Shown: positions 38,946-47,561 of the stretch, piece after piece | How positions within the stretch are numbered: position 1 is the stretch's first letter | Layout of the letters: the number at the start of each line of letters is the position of its first letter | Assembly: GCF_004328645.1 (NCBI RefSeq) | Contig: NZ_CP031395.1 | Location: forward strand, 831,501-895,500 | DNA length: 64,000 nt | From: Hylemonella gracilis | GTDB taxonomy: Bacteria > Pseudomonadota > Gammaproteobacteria > Burkholderiales > Burkholderiaceae_C | Reading direction: 5' to 3' | Made by a program: the position numbers and the translations under genes | Notes under the pieces: model-generated | The model's input: only the letters and a program-made list of their open reading frames with translations | What the model was told of the DNA's origin: nothing | Databases searched by the model: none

Positions 38946-39431
38946 TTACTGACCCTGAATGGCGCTCAGGATGGTCTTGGAATACCCGTTGATGAAGCGC
39001 AGGGTGGATTCGTAGCGGATGGAGTTGTCCACGAAATTGCTGCGCTCACGGTCCATGTCCACACTGTTGTTGTCCATGGCCGGTTGAATCTGGTCGCGGT
39101 AGCCCAGGCCGTTTTCGCCCAGCCCGCCCTGCCCGGTGCTTCTGGGCAGCGGAATGTGGCGTGCGTCTGTGGCGCCGGCGACGGCCGGGGTGTTGCTTGG
39201 ACCGTAGGCTCCGCCCGCGGTGCCGGAGATGTTCAAGGAAGAGGGTTGCGCCAGCGCGCCGCCGGTCTGTCCCAAAGCTTCCTCCATGGCGGCCTTGAAG
39301 TCGAAATCACGTGCCTGGTAGCCAGGGGTGTCGCCGTTGGCGATGTTGCTGGCGATGGTGCGCTGACGTTCCGAGCGCAGCTGCAAGGCCTTCCCGTGGA
39401 AGTCCAGTGTGCCGGTCAATTTGTCGAGCAT
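38946..39431 (-). CDS. flgB: flagellar proximal rod protein
   Basis: FlgB is the most proximal rod subunit. The 161-residue protein has LDFHGKALQLRSERQRTIASNIANGDTPGYQ-type N-terminal residues and the ERSNFVDNSIRYESTLRFI C-terminal segment. AAAGGGG eight bases before ATG 39431 favours this start over ATG 39449. It is first in flgBCDE and divergent from flgA across a FlhDC-like site. Confidence 0.95.
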   Translation of the reverse strand: MLDKLTGTLDFHGKALQLRSERQRTIASNIANGDTPGYQARDFDFKAAMEEALGQTGGALAQPSSLNISGTAGGAYGPSNTPAVAGATDARHIPLPRSTGQGGLGENGLGYRDQIQPAMDNNSVDMDRERSNFVDNSIRYESTLRFINGYSKTILSAIQGQ

Positions 39432-39541
39432 GGCATGCGCCCCTTTCATTCAGTTCAGCCTTGCATGGGTCGGGAGTCGGGCTGCCTTGAAGGCGTCTGG
39501 ACCACCGGGTGCGACAAATTGTGGGGAAACTTGATGGCGCG

Positions 39542-39585
39542 GATGGTCTGAATAAGCGGGTGAAAGCCATGTATTTGCCGGCTTT
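39542..39585. promoter_or_regulatory. FlhDC-type operator between flgB and flgA
   Basis: GATGGTCTGAATAAGCG (39542-39558) and TGTATTTGCCGGCTTT (39570-39585) form an imperfect inverted repeat. It follows the FlhD4C2 pattern of two half sites of AATGGC-N2/3-AAATAGCG type, separated here by 11 bases. It lies about 50 bases upstream of a TATAGT box (39604-39609) for flgA and could also serve flgB. flhDC is in this window. Confidence 0.6.
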
Positions 39586-39642
39586 GTCCTGGAGTGCTCT
39601 CCCTATAGTCATCTGCATTTCCGACGATATGAAGAGCCCATC

Positions 39643-40509
39643 ATGAATTCACCCAAGCATGCGTTTCAGGCCTTGCGGCGTTGGACGTCGCAAGCTGCGG
39701 ATCTCACTGCCAAGGCGGGCGTGCTGACGCGGGTGCTTGCGCGCCGCGGCCCTGCAGCGGCGGCTTGGTTGTCCTGGCTGTCGCTGGGGCTGGCCATGTT
39801 GGTGATGGGCTGGTCCGTGCCGACGCATGCGTCCCAGCAGACCGGTCCGGGGCAGACCTACCGGGTCAACAGCGAAGCGGACTTGCCTTACGTGGCGCAG
39901 CACTGGCTGGAACGCAATTTACCGGTGCTGTCAGCACGTGAGTCGGAGCGCGGGGAGCCGGTTCGTCTGCAGGCCCAGCTCGGGCGTCTGGACGGGCGTC
40001 TGCGCCTGGCACCTTGTGCCGAGGTGGAGGTGTATGCCCCAAGCCGTCTCTGGGGCAGCAGCCACCTGGGCATGCGCTGCATCCAGGGCGCCACGCGCTG
40101 GAGCGTGACCATGCCGGTCCAGGTCCAGGTCATGGGTCAAGCCTGGGTCTTGCGGGCCAATGTCTCCACCGGGCAAGCCTTGACCGACCAGGATCTCGAA
40201 CGACGGGAAGTGGACTGGGCGGAGGACAGCAGTCCGGTGCTGGCCACCGATGCGTGGGACGGTCAAGTGACGGCGCGCAGCCTGCGCGTCGGACAGACCC
40301 TGCGCCAGAACATGCTGCGGGCCGCCAAGGTCTTCACCAGTGGCACGCAGGTGCGCGTGCTGGTGCAAGGCAGCGGGTTTCAGGTGAGCACCCAGGGCAG
40401 GGCCATGTCGGTGGGCGTGGTAGGGCAGGTGGCCCAGGTGCGGATGGACAACGGCCGTGTCATGAATGCCACCGTGGTGGATGCGCGGACGGTCCGGGTG
40501 GAAATCTGA
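39643..40509 (+). CDS. flgA: flagellar P-ring assembly chaperone
   Basis: FlgA is a periplasmic chaperone for FlgI polymerisation. The 288-residue protein has a long N-terminal region with one hydrophobic stretch (about residues 47-66) ending near THA, consistent with an exported protein. An SAF-type C-terminal half follows (LRANVSTGQALTDQDLERREVDW, RSLRVGQTLRQNMLRAAKVF). The long N-terminal extension of about 45 residues is unusual; a later start is possible but no better Met lies before the hydrophobic segment. Confidence 0.92.
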   Translation: MNSPKHAFQALRRWTSQAADLTAKAGVLTRVLARRGPAAAAWLSWLSLGLAMLVMGWSVPTHASQQTGPGQTYRVNSEADLPYVAQHWLERNLPVLSARESERGEPVRLQAQLGRLDGRLRLAPCAEVEVYAPSRLWGSSHLGMRCIQGATRWSVTMPVQVQVMGQAWVLRANVSTGQALTDQDLERREVDWAEDSSPVLATDAWDGQVTARSLRVGQTLRQNMLRAAKVFTSGTQVRVLVQGSGFQVSTQGRAMSVGVVGQVAQVRMDNGRVMNATVVDARTVRVEI

Positions 40510-40650
40510 GTCGAACGAGAATTCTTGAGATGCACCAAATAAGTGCATAAAAATTTGTCAGGGCGTTGTTCGCCACGGGAAAAACCAGAAATGCGCTCAG
40601 CGCATCAGTTAAGCAAGCGGAAAACCGCCTTGTTGTCTGCCTGCAGGGGC

Positions 40651-40677
40651 TAAAGTTGTGCCGGTCCGCGCCGATAA
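40651..40677 (+). promoter_or_regulatory. sigma-28 (FliA) promoter for flgM
   Basis: TAAA (40651-40654), a 15-base spacer, and GCCGATAA (40670-40677) match the FliA consensus exactly; the -35 extends to TAAAGTTG. It is the best promoter in the window and lies 75 bases upstream of flgM. fliA itself is at 52170. Confidence 0.92.
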
Positions 40678-40752
40678 GAATGGCACGGGGCGGAACGGCT
40701 ACATTCCAGCCCGAACAGGACTACAGGTAATCAAGGCTTATTGGAGTAGATG

Positions 40753-41091
40753 ATGAAAGTCGGTCAAGGCGCAGCAGATCCGCTGTTGAAGGTGACGCCC
40801 CAGGCGGCCCAGTCCGCCAAGAAAGAGGCGGCGGCGAAAGAAGCCGTGAGCGTGGCTGCCCAGGGGTCGACGTCTGTCGCCGAGGGCAGTGTGTCGGTGA
40901 CGGTTTCGTCGTCGGTGCGGGCGCTCGAGCAACTGCGCGGCGCAAATGAAGCGACGGACATCGACATGGACAAGGTCCGTGCAGTCCGTGAGGCGATCGA
41001 GAACGGCACTTACGTGGTGAATGCCGAAGCCATCGCCGACAAGCTGCTGGCAGGTGCCGAGGAATTCCTCGCGCCCCGCAGCGTGCATTGA
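40753..41091 (+). CDS. flgM: anti-sigma-28 factor
   Basis: FlgM binds FliA until the hook-basal body is finished and is then exported. The 112-residue protein has a disordered Ala/Ser-rich N-terminal half and the FlgM C-terminal segment (DIDMDKVRAVREAIENGTYVVNAEAIADKLL). GGAG at 40743-40746 fits ATG 40753 better than ATG 40750. It lies downstream of a perfect FliA promoter, giving the usual feedback loop. Confidence 0.93.
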   Translation: MKVGQGAADPLLKVTPQAAQSAKKEAAAKEAVSVAAQGSTSVAEGSVSVTVSSSVRALEQLRGANEATDIDMDKVRAVREAIENGTYVVNAEAIADKLLAGAEEFLAPRSVH

Positions 41092-41297
41092 GTCGCTGAC
41101 CTGAGTTTCGAGGCGTGCGGGGGCGCGCGCCGAGGTTGAAAAACCAGCCACCGTAGCCGGGTGGTCGCCCCCAAAAGAGAAAAGTCCTTCAAGCCTTCGA
41201 CTTCGTGATTCCAATCGCGGAGTTTTTTTGCAAATGCCTGTAGTGCCGGGTGGACCTCTGGTCTCAGCCTGGCTTCCTTACTAAAGGAGCCTGTTCC

Positions 41298-41672
41298 ATG
41301 ATTTCCTATACGGATTACGAAAAACCCCTGGCCGAGATTGAAATGCTCTGCGAGGCGGTCTCCCAAGCCCTGCTGGACGGCGCGAGCCTCGAGCAGTTGG
41401 AGCGCGCCAGCGCCTCCTTGCGCGAGGCCTCCATCGCGTTCGCCTCTTTCACGGAAAAGCACAAAGTGCTGGTGCATGGTGGCACGGAACTGCGTGTGCG
41501 CATGAAGCGCATCGTGACCCTGATCCATCTGCAGCGCGAAAGCCTGTTGCGGCTGGCCGCTCAGGCGGAGCGTAGCCTGCACACCCTCATCCCCGGCATG
41601 GCCGAGCAGAAGAACGTCAGCTACGAGCCCTTGGGTCGCGCGACATCGACGCACCGCGGTTTCGGGGGCTAA
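41298..41672 (+). CDS. flgN: flagellar export chaperone FlgN
   Basis: FlgN is the export chaperone for FlgK and FlgL. The 124-residue protein is almost entirely helical, with heptad-like repeats near residues 10-90, and matches FlgN in size and position after flgM. AAAGGAG at 41283-41289 selects ATG 41298 over an in-frame ATG at 41250. A terminator follows. Confidence 0.85.
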   Translation: MISYTDYEKPLAEIEMLCEAVSQALLDGASLEQLERASASLREASIAFASFTEKHKVLVHGGTELRVRMKRIVTLIHLQRESLLRLAAQAERSLHTLIPGMAEQKNVSYEPLGRATSTHRGFGG

Positions 41673-41742
41673 GGGCAAGGGGCGGCGGATCGCCGCCCTG
41701 TGGGGCCTACAGTGCCGCACGGTCACCCATCGAGGGAAAAAG

Positions 41743-41779
41743 AGGAATTGAGGGCTTTTGTGTCCTCAATTCCTTTTTT
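41743..41779 (+). terminator. intrinsic terminator after flgN
   Basis: AGGAATTGAGG (41743-41753) and CCTCAATTCCT (41764-41774) pair perfectly and are followed by a run of T (41774-41779). It isolates flgMN from flhDC. Confidence 0.92.
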
Positions 41780-41933
41780 CATGTGCTTGACGGACTTGTA
41801 GGATTTTGCCTGACACGTCGCTGCCGGTCTTTCTCGCAGCAAGTGCAGAAGGTGGCTGATTCAAGTTTCCTGCCCGCCGATCAGAATCAGGCCCAACGCC
41901 AAACGCAAGAAATGCACTGTAAAGGAGCCCCAA

Positions 41934-42269
41934 ATGACTGAAGACCAACTGAACGCCGAAATCCGCGAATCCAACCTGACCTACCTCATGTTGGCGCAAA
42001 GCCTGATCCGGCGTGACAAGGCGGATGCGCAGTTCCGCCTGGGGTTGTCCGAGGAGTCGGCTGACCTGCTGTCCATGATGTCGCCGGCCCAGATCTCCAA
42101 GATTGCGTCCAGCCCCATGCTGCTGTGCCGCTTCCGCATGGATGACGAAGTGGTGTGGAGCTTGTTGACCAACCACAACACCAGCAAGGTGGACAACCCG
42201 GCCACCACGCGCCTGCATGCCAGCATCCTGATGGCTGGTCGCCACGCGGAAGCCACCGGCGCCGCCTGA
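41934..42269 (+). CDS. flhD: flagellar master regulator subunit FlhD
   Basis: FlhD pairs with FlhC as the class I activator of flagellar genes. The 111-residue protein has the helical FlhD core (LTYLMLAQSLIRRDKADAQFRLGLSEE) and the ALLD-like LMLL/RFR region. AAAGGAG (41921-41927) precedes ATG 41934. It forms an operon with flhC, 33 bases downstream. The 150 bases upstream hold its promoter, but I find no convincing -35/-10 pair. Confidence 0.95.
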   Translation: MTEDQLNAEIRESNLTYLMLAQSLIRRDKADAQFRLGLSEESADLLSMMSPAQISKIASSPMLLCRFRMDDEVVWSLLTNHNTSKVDNPATTRLHASILMAGRHAEATGAA

Positions 42270-42302
42270 GCGTCCTCTGAACAACCAGGCCGGAAACACC
42301 CC

Positions 42303-42839
42303 ATGAGCACCGTCAAAAGCGTTCTGAACGAATCGCGCCAGATCGAGCGCGCCGTCGCCCTCATCAAGTTGGGCGCGCGTCTGCAGGTTCTGGAGAGCGA
42401 GACCGATCTGTCCTACGAGCGCTTGCTGCGCCTCTACAAGGAAGTCGCCGGCAAGTCGCCCAGCAAGGGGCAGTTGCCGTTTTCGACGGACTGGTTCCTG
42501 ACCTGGCAGCCGAATATCCATTCCTCGCTCTTCCTCAACATCTACGAGTACCTGAGCAAGGCCAGCAGCATCGAGGACATCGACGCCGTGATGAAGGCCT
42601 ACCGCCTTTATGAAGAGCAGATGAAGGCGCTGGAAATGGAGTCGCTGCTGTCCATCACCCGCGCCTGGCGGCTGGTGAAGTTCATCGACAACAACATGCT
42701 GGCGATGACGCGCTGTTCCAAATGCGGCGGGCATTTCGTGTCCGAGGCGCATGAGAACGCGCGCAACTATGTCTGCGGTCTGTGCGAGCCGCCGGCCCGT
42801 GCCGGCAAGGGCAGCACGACGGGCATTCAGTTGCATTGA
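42303..42839 (+). CDS. flhC: flagellar master regulator subunit FlhC
   Basis: FlhC supplies the DNA-contacting part of FlhD4C2. The 178-residue protein has the four zinc-binding cysteines Cys138, Cys141, Cys158 and Cys161 (CSKC and CGLC) and the conserved LPFSTDWFLTW segment. The gap of 250 bases to motA suggests motA has its own promoter or a long leader. Confidence 0.96.
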   Translation: MSTVKSVLNESRQIERAVALIKLGARLQVLESETDLSYERLLRLYKEVAGKSPSKGQLPFSTDWFLTWQPNIHSSLFLNIYEYLSKASSIEDIDAVMKAYRLYEEQMKALEMESLLSITRAWRLVKFIDNNMLAMTRCSKCGGHFVSEAHENARNYVCGLCEPPARAGKGSTTGIQLH

Positions 42840-43089
42840 GCTCGGCTTGCGGGGGATGGCGGGTGGGCCGCAGACTTGGCGTTTCACCGCATTGAGGCCC
42901 CCTGCGGCGGCGCCCGACGACGGCGGAATCCGGTATGCGGGGCTCACCGGGTTTGCAACAGAAGTTTGCAAAAGAGTCAGGACAAGGGGCAGTTTTCCAC
43001 GCTTTTGCGTGTGCTGACATGGGCGCTATCCCCTAGAATGACTCGAGTTACATTTTTCTCCCCCTTTCTACTACCTTAGCCGCCCACCC
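42840..43089. other. 250-base gap between flhC and motA
   Basis: No gene is seen. A possible sigma-70 -10 (TAGAAT, near 43035) lies about 55 bases before motA, with CTGACA 14 bases upstream, which is shorter than usual. No sigma-28 or FlhDC element is evident. Confidence 0.4.
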
Positions 43090-43947
43090 ATGATCGTCAT
43101 CATCGGTTATGCCGTTGCCATGGTTGCTATCTTCGGGACCTTTGTCCTGCATGGCGGCAACATTGGCATCCTGCTGGAAGCCCTTCCCTTCGAAATGGCC
43201 ACCATCTTCGGCGGCGCGCTCGGTGCCTTTGTCGCTGGCAACCAACCCAAGGTGCTGCGGGCCACCATGGCGCAGGTTCCCACCGTGCTCAAGGGCTCCA
43301 AGTACACCAAGGAGCGCTACATGGACCTCATGGCGCTGCTCTACGACGTCCTGCAGAAGGCCCGCAAGGAAGGCCTGATGGCGATCGAGAAGGACGTGGA
43401 AGAGCCCCACGAGTCACCGCTGTTCCAGGCGCATCCCATCGTGGGCAATGACCACCACGTGGTGGAGTTCACCACGGACTATCTGCGCATGATGGTGTCG
43501 GGCAACCTGAATGCCCATGAGATCGAGACGTTGATGGACAGCGAGATCGACACGCACCACCAGGAAGCGCACGCGCCGGCGACCGCGGTGCTGCGGCTCG
43601 CCGGTGCCCTGCCTGCCTTCGGTATCGTGGCCGCCGTGCTGGGCGTGGTGAACACCATGGGCTCGGTCGGGCAGCCGCCCGCCATTCTGGGCGGCATGAT
43701 TGCCTCTGCCCTGGTGGGTACCTTCCTGGGCATCATGCTGGCCTACGCGATCTTCGAACCGTTGGGCACTATGCTGGAGCAGAAGGCGGCCGACGGTACC
43801 AAGGAACTGCAATGCATCAAGTCCACCCTGCTGGCCAGCATGCAGGGTTACAACCCGGCGACCGCCATCGAGTTCGGTCGCAAAGTACTGTTCTCGACCG
43901 AGCGTCCCGGCTTCCTGGAGCTGGAAGCGCATGTTCGCAAGAAGTGA
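43090..43947 (+). CDS. motA: flagellar motor stator protein MotA
   Basis: MotA is the four-helix subunit of the proton-driven stator. The 285-residue protein has helix 1 at the N-terminus, a cytoplasmic loop with KEGLMAIEKDVEEPHESPLF (charged residues that contact FliG), and helices 3 and 4 with RLAGALPAFGIVAAVLGVVNTMG. The ATG directly follows an AT-rich leader; no strong ribosome site is seen. Confidence 0.96.
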   Translation: MIVIIGYAVAMVAIFGTFVLHGGNIGILLEALPFEMATIFGGALGAFVAGNQPKVLRATMAQVPTVLKGSKYTKERYMDLMALLYDVLQKARKEGLMAIEKDVEEPHESPLFQAHPIVGNDHHVVEFTTDYLRMMVSGNLNAHEIETLMDSEIDTHHQEAHAPATAVLRLAGALPAFGIVAAVLGVVNTMGSVGQPPAILGGMIASALVGTFLGIMLAYAIFEPLGTMLEQKAADGTKELQCIKSTLLASMQGYNPATAIEFGRKVLFSTERPGFLELEAHVRKK

Positions 43948-44014
43948 TGCGCGGACCGGTTCAAGGGCGGGACGAGCCATGCTGGCGACCAGGATGAAAG
44001 GCTAAGGGGGAATC

Positions 44015-44974
44015 ATGGCCACGGATGCCAAGAAACTTCAGCCCATCATCATCAAGCGGGTGAAGAAGGGTGGCCACGGCGTGCACGGCGGCGCCTGGAA
44101 GATCGCCTACGCCGACTTCGTGACGGCCATGATGGCCTTCTTCCTGCTGATGTGGCTGCTGGGTTCTACCTCCAAAGGCGACCTCAAGGGCCTGGCGGAC
44201 TATTTCCGCGCGCCGCTCAAAGTATCCATGGTGGGCGGCAATGGCTCGGGCGCCAGTTCCTCGATCTTGCCGGGTGGTGGCGCGGATCTCACGCTGACCG
44301 CGGGCCAGCATCCCGAGGATGCCTCCGCCGCCGACCGGCGCCGGCGCGCCGAAACGGCGCGACGCGACGCGCAGCGGCTTGCCGCGCTCAGTGCCAAGAT
44401 CAGCGCCGCCATTTCCAACAATGCCCAGTTGCGCCGCTTCAGCCGCCAGATCCAGCTGGAGAGCACGCCCGACGGCCTGAAAATCCAGATCGTGGACGAA
44501 CAGGGGCGCCCCATGTTCACGACGGGCAACGCCGCCGTGCAGCCCTACATGCGGGAAATCCTGCGTGAAATCGGCGCGGCGCTCAATGGCGTCGAAAACA
44601 AGATCAGCCTGGACGGGCATACCGATGTGACGCAGTATGGCAGTCAGGGCCGGGGTTACAGCAACTGGGAGTTGTCGGCGGACCGTGCCAACGCGGCGCG
44701 GCGCGAACTGGTCGCTGCCGGCATGCCCGAGGATAAGCTGCTTCGGGTGACCGGTCTGGCCGCCAGCAGCCTGCTGGTGCCTGACAATCCGACCGCGCCC
44801 GCCAATCGGCGCATCAGTATCATGGTCCTGACCAAGGAGGCGGAAGAACGCCAACTGGGCATCAACCGGGAGGCGGTCGAACCCGGAGAAGGTGGTGCCG
44901 CGTCCGGGCAAGCGGTGGATCCGGCCTTGATCGCCGCTCCCGCGCTGGTGGCGCCGCCGGGGCCCTCGCGGTGA
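44015..44974 (+). CDS. motB: flagellar motor stator protein MotB
   Basis: MotB anchors the stator to peptidoglycan. The 319-residue protein has one membrane helix with the proton-binding Asp34 (KIAYADFVTAMMAFFLLMWLL near residues 29-49), a plug/linker region, and a C-terminal OmpA-like domain (SLDGHTDVTQYG, NWELSADRANAARREL). Ala/Gly-rich residues extend the C-terminus. Confidence 0.96.
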   Translation: MATDAKKLQPIIIKRVKKGGHGVHGGAWKIAYADFVTAMMAFFLLMWLLGSTSKGDLKGLADYFRAPLKVSMVGGNGSGASSSILPGGGADLTLTAGQHPEDASAADRRRRAETARRDAQRLAALSAKISAAISNNAQLRRFSRQIQLESTPDGLKIQIVDEQGRPMFTTGNAAVQPYMREILREIGAALNGVENKISLDGHTDVTQYGSQGRGYSNWELSADRANAARRELVAAGMPEDKLLRVTGLAASSLLVPDNPTAPANRRISIMVLTKEAEERQLGINREAVEPGEGGAASGQAVDPALIAAPALVAPPGPSR

Positions 44975-45004
44975 CCCGCGAGGCGAACGAAGGGATGCGC
45001 GGGC

Positions 45005-45033
45005 TTGGGTCGCGCATTGAACTTGGCGATAAT
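45005..45033 (+). promoter_or_regulatory. probable sigma-70 promoter for cheY
   Basis: TTGGGT (45005-45010), a 17-base spacer and GATAAT (45028-45033) lie 55 bases upstream of cheY, between motB and cheY. A second GATAA (45041-45045) could be part of an imperfect sigma-28 box, but its -35 is poor. Confidence 0.55.
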
Positions 45034-45087
45034 CTGCCGCGATAAGAACCGAAAGCAAGACTGAAAGGCATAGAAAGGCTCCAACGT

Positions 45088-45480
45088 ATGGCCAACAACC
45101 CATTGCGATTCCTGGTGGTCGACGATTTTTCGACCATGCGCCGTATCGTTCGCAACCTGCTCAAGGAAAGCGGCTTTTCCGAAGCTGACGAAGCGGAAGA
45201 CGGCGTGGTGGCACTGCAGAAACTGCGCGCCCTTCCTTTTGATTTCGTGGTCAGCGATATCAACATGCCGAACATGAACGGCTTCCAATTGCTCGCCGAA
45301 ATCAAGCGAGATGAAAAGCTCAAGCACATCCCCGTGCTGATGGTGACTGCCGAAGCACGCAAGGAGGACATCGTGCTCGCCGCCCAGCAAGGTGCGGCGG
45401 GTTACATCGTCAAGCCTTTCACCAAGGCCGTGCTTGAGGAAAAACTGCACCACATCCTCAAAAAATCAGGGTTGCAATAA
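45088..45480 (+). CDS. cheY: chemotaxis response regulator CheY
   Basis: CheY carries the phosphoryl signal from CheA to the motor. The 130-residue single receiver domain has Asp12-Asp13, phospho-acceptor Asp57, Thr87, Tyr106 and Lys109, at the E. coli numbers. There is no output domain. No cheA or cheW is next to it here; cheZ follows after two bases. Confidence 0.96.
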   Translation: MANNPLRFLVVDDFSTMRRIVRNLLKESGFSEADEAEDGVVALQKLRALPFDFVVSDINMPNMNGFQLLAEIKRDEKLKHIPVLMVTAEARKEDIVLAAQQGAAGYIVKPFTKAVLEEKLHHILKKSGLQ

Positions 45481-45482
45481 CC

Positions 45483-46177
45483 ATGAACACCCATTCCGCC
45501 GCGCCCGGCTCGGGGACATGACCTTCGAGGCCCTGGAGGTCGTGCACCACAAACTGGGCCTGCTCACGCGCCAGTTGCATGACGCCTTGCAAGGTTTGGG
45601 GTTGGCGGAAAAGCTGCATGGATCGGCGATCGAGTTGCCCGATGCCCGTTCGCGCCTGACCTACATCGCCAAGCTCACCGGCGAGGCGGCGGAAAAGGTG
45701 CTCAACCGCGTTGATCAGGCCAAGAGCCAGAACGACCATCTCGGTGCCCAGACCAAGCATATGGTTGCCCTGCTGGCGGCAGATCCGGTGGCGGCCGTGG
45801 CCAAGGGCCATGTGATGAATTTCCTGACGGATCTGGAAAAGACCAATACGGATCTGGACCAGCATCTGACGGAAATCATGATGGCTCAGGATTTCCATGA
45901 CCTCACGGGGCAGGTGATTGCCCGCGTGCTCAATCTGGCCTCGAACATCGAGGATCAGCTGGTCGCCCTGCTGATACAGACCGCGCCGGCGGATGTGCAG
46001 CAGCGCTTGAAGCAGCAGACCGAGCAAATGGACGAGGAAAAGGAAGCCGCGAAGACGCCGCTGACGCCCGACACCGTGAAGTTGGGTGGCCCCGTGGTCG
46101 ATCCGGAAAAAATGGCCAGCGAGGTCGTGACCGATCAATCCCAGGTCGACGATCTGCTGGCCAGTCTGGGCTTCTGA
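45483..46177 (+). CDS. cheZ: chemotaxis phosphatase CheZ, probable N-terminal frameshift
   Basis: CheZ removes phosphate from CheY. The clear CheZ frame (from ATG 45518, 219 residues) has the long helical hairpin and MMAQDFHDLTGQVIARV, matching the active-site Asp143/Gln147 region. The C-terminal CheY-binding tail is SQVDDLLASLGF. A Met at 45483, two bases after the cheY stop, opens MNTHSAAPGSG in another frame and stops at once. One more G in GGGG (45512-45515) would join it as MNTHSAAPGSGDMTFEALE. Either that is the true start or translation begins at 45518. Confidence 0.88.
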
Positions 46178-46220
46178 GCGCTCCCTGACGCTCGCCCGGG
46201 CCTGCCCGGATCAAGGGGAA

Positions 46221-46253
46221 GAAAAGCCGGAAACACCCGGCTTTTCTTGTTTT
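46221..46253 (+). terminator. intrinsic terminator after cheZ
   Basis: GAAAAGCCGG (46221-46230) and CCGGCTTTTC (46237-46246) form a ten-base stem with a six-base loop and a T-rich tail. It separates cheYZ from flhB. Confidence 0.88.
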
Positions 46254-46304
46254 AGGCGGCGAGACCCACGCCGACAATGGCGTGGACTTTAAGTACTCGC
46301 CACC

Positions 46305-47561
46305 ATGGAATCCAGCAGTCAGGACCGCAATCTACCCGCGTCGCAACGCAAGCTGCAACGCGCGCGGGACGACGGCCAAGTGCCGCGTTCCCGGGATTTC
46401 AGTCACCTTGCCGTGCTCGGCGGTGGTGCCGTGACCTTGGTCATGGTGGCGCCCTGGATCTACGAAGCCTTGCGTGAATCGCTGGCGCGCCACCTGTCGC
46501 TGAGTGCCTCCGATGTGCGCGACCCAGGTTTCATGCTCGACCACCTGCACACCATGGTGCTGACCGGCGCGGGCATCAGCTTGGGCGTCGCCGTCATCAT
46601 CGTTGCCATCGCAGTCTTGTCCACATTGGCGGGTGGGGGTTGGGTCTGGACCACGAAACCGCTGGCGCCGGACTTCAGTCGCGTCAATCCTCTCAAGGGT
46701 CTTCAAGGCCTGTTCACCAAGAAGAAGCTGGCCGATGTGATCAAGCTCGCCTTCATCGCCTTCTTCGTGCTGACCCTGGCCGCCGTCTTCATCTACTACA
46801 CCCTGCCCTCGGTCGCGACCCTGGTGCTGCAGCCCTCCACGGCCGGCATCGAACGCATGCTGAACTGGTTGGTCATGGGCTGCTCCCTGCTGCTGGGCGT
46901 GATTCTGCTGGTCGCCCTGATCGACCTGCCCTTGCAGATCTTTCTGCACAAGTCCGAGCTCAAGATGTCCCTGCAGGAAATGAAGGACGAGCACAAGGAC
47001 ACCGATGGCAACCCGCAGATGAAGAGCCGGCGCCGCCAGAAGCAGCGCGAGCTGGCGCAGCGCCAGAGCCTGCCCAAGGTGCCACAGGCCGACTTCGTGC
47101 TGATGAACCCGACCCACTACGCCGTCGCCGTGAAGTACGAGGAGAAGTCCATGGCGGCGCCGCGCGTGGTGTCCAAGGGCGCCGACTTGCTGGCCATGAA
47201 GATCCGCGACCTGGCCAAGGCCCACCAAGTGCCCGTGATCCAATCCCCCGTGCTCGCGCGCGCCTTGTTCGCGCATGCTGAGCTGGACCAGGACATTCCC
47301 TCCACGCTGTACACCGCCGTGGCCCAGGTATTGGCCTATGTCTACCGCCTGAAGGCCGCCTTGCAAGGCCGGGGCCAGATGCCGGGCGACATGCCCCAAC
47401 CGGTCGTGCCACCCGGCATGGACCCCCACGACTCCCGCGCGGCACAGGCCGCCTATGCTGCCAGTGTCGCGGCCAAGGCCAAGGCGGCCTCCGCGAAAGC
47501 CCCCGGCGATGCGACCGGCGTGGCGCGCACCGAATCCATTTCTTCCGTTAGAGCCACATGA
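46305..47561 (+). CDS. flhB: flagellar type III export substrate-specificity protein FlhB
   Basis: FlhB is an export-gate component that switches from hook to filament substrates. The 418-residue protein has four membrane helices and the self-cleavage motif Asn268-Pro269-Thr-His-Tyr (cut between Asn and Pro). The C-terminal tail from about residue 360 is long and rich in Ala, Pro and Lys. Its TGA overlaps the flhA ATG (ATGA), and the preceding terminator means flhB needs its own promoter. Confidence 0.96.
   Translation: MESSSQDRNLPASQRKLQRARDDGQVPRSRDFSHLAVLGGGAVTLVMVAPWIYEALRESLARHLSLSASDVRDPGFMLDHLHTMVLTGAGISLGVAVIIVAIAVLSTLAGGGWVWTTKPLAPDFSRVNPLKGLQGLFTKKKLADVIKLAFIAFFVLTLAAVFIYYTLPSVATLVLQPSTAGIERMLNWLVMGCSLLLGVILLVALIDLPLQIFLHKSELKMSLQEMKDEHKDTDGNPQMKSRRRQKQRELAQRQSLPKVPQADFVLMNPTHYAVAVKYEEKSMAAPRVVSKGADLLAMKIRDLAKAHQVPVIQSPVLARALFAHAELDQDIPSTLYTAVAQVLAYVYRLKAALQGRGQMPGDMPQPVVPPGMDPHDSRAAQAAYAASVAAKAKAASAKAPGDATGVARTESISSVRAT

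Noticed and set aside
41861..41883. TCAAGTTT followed by GCCGATCA upstream of flhD, resembling a sigma-28 promoter
   Set aside because: The spacer is about four bases too short, and flhDC is expected to be class I, not FliA-dependent.
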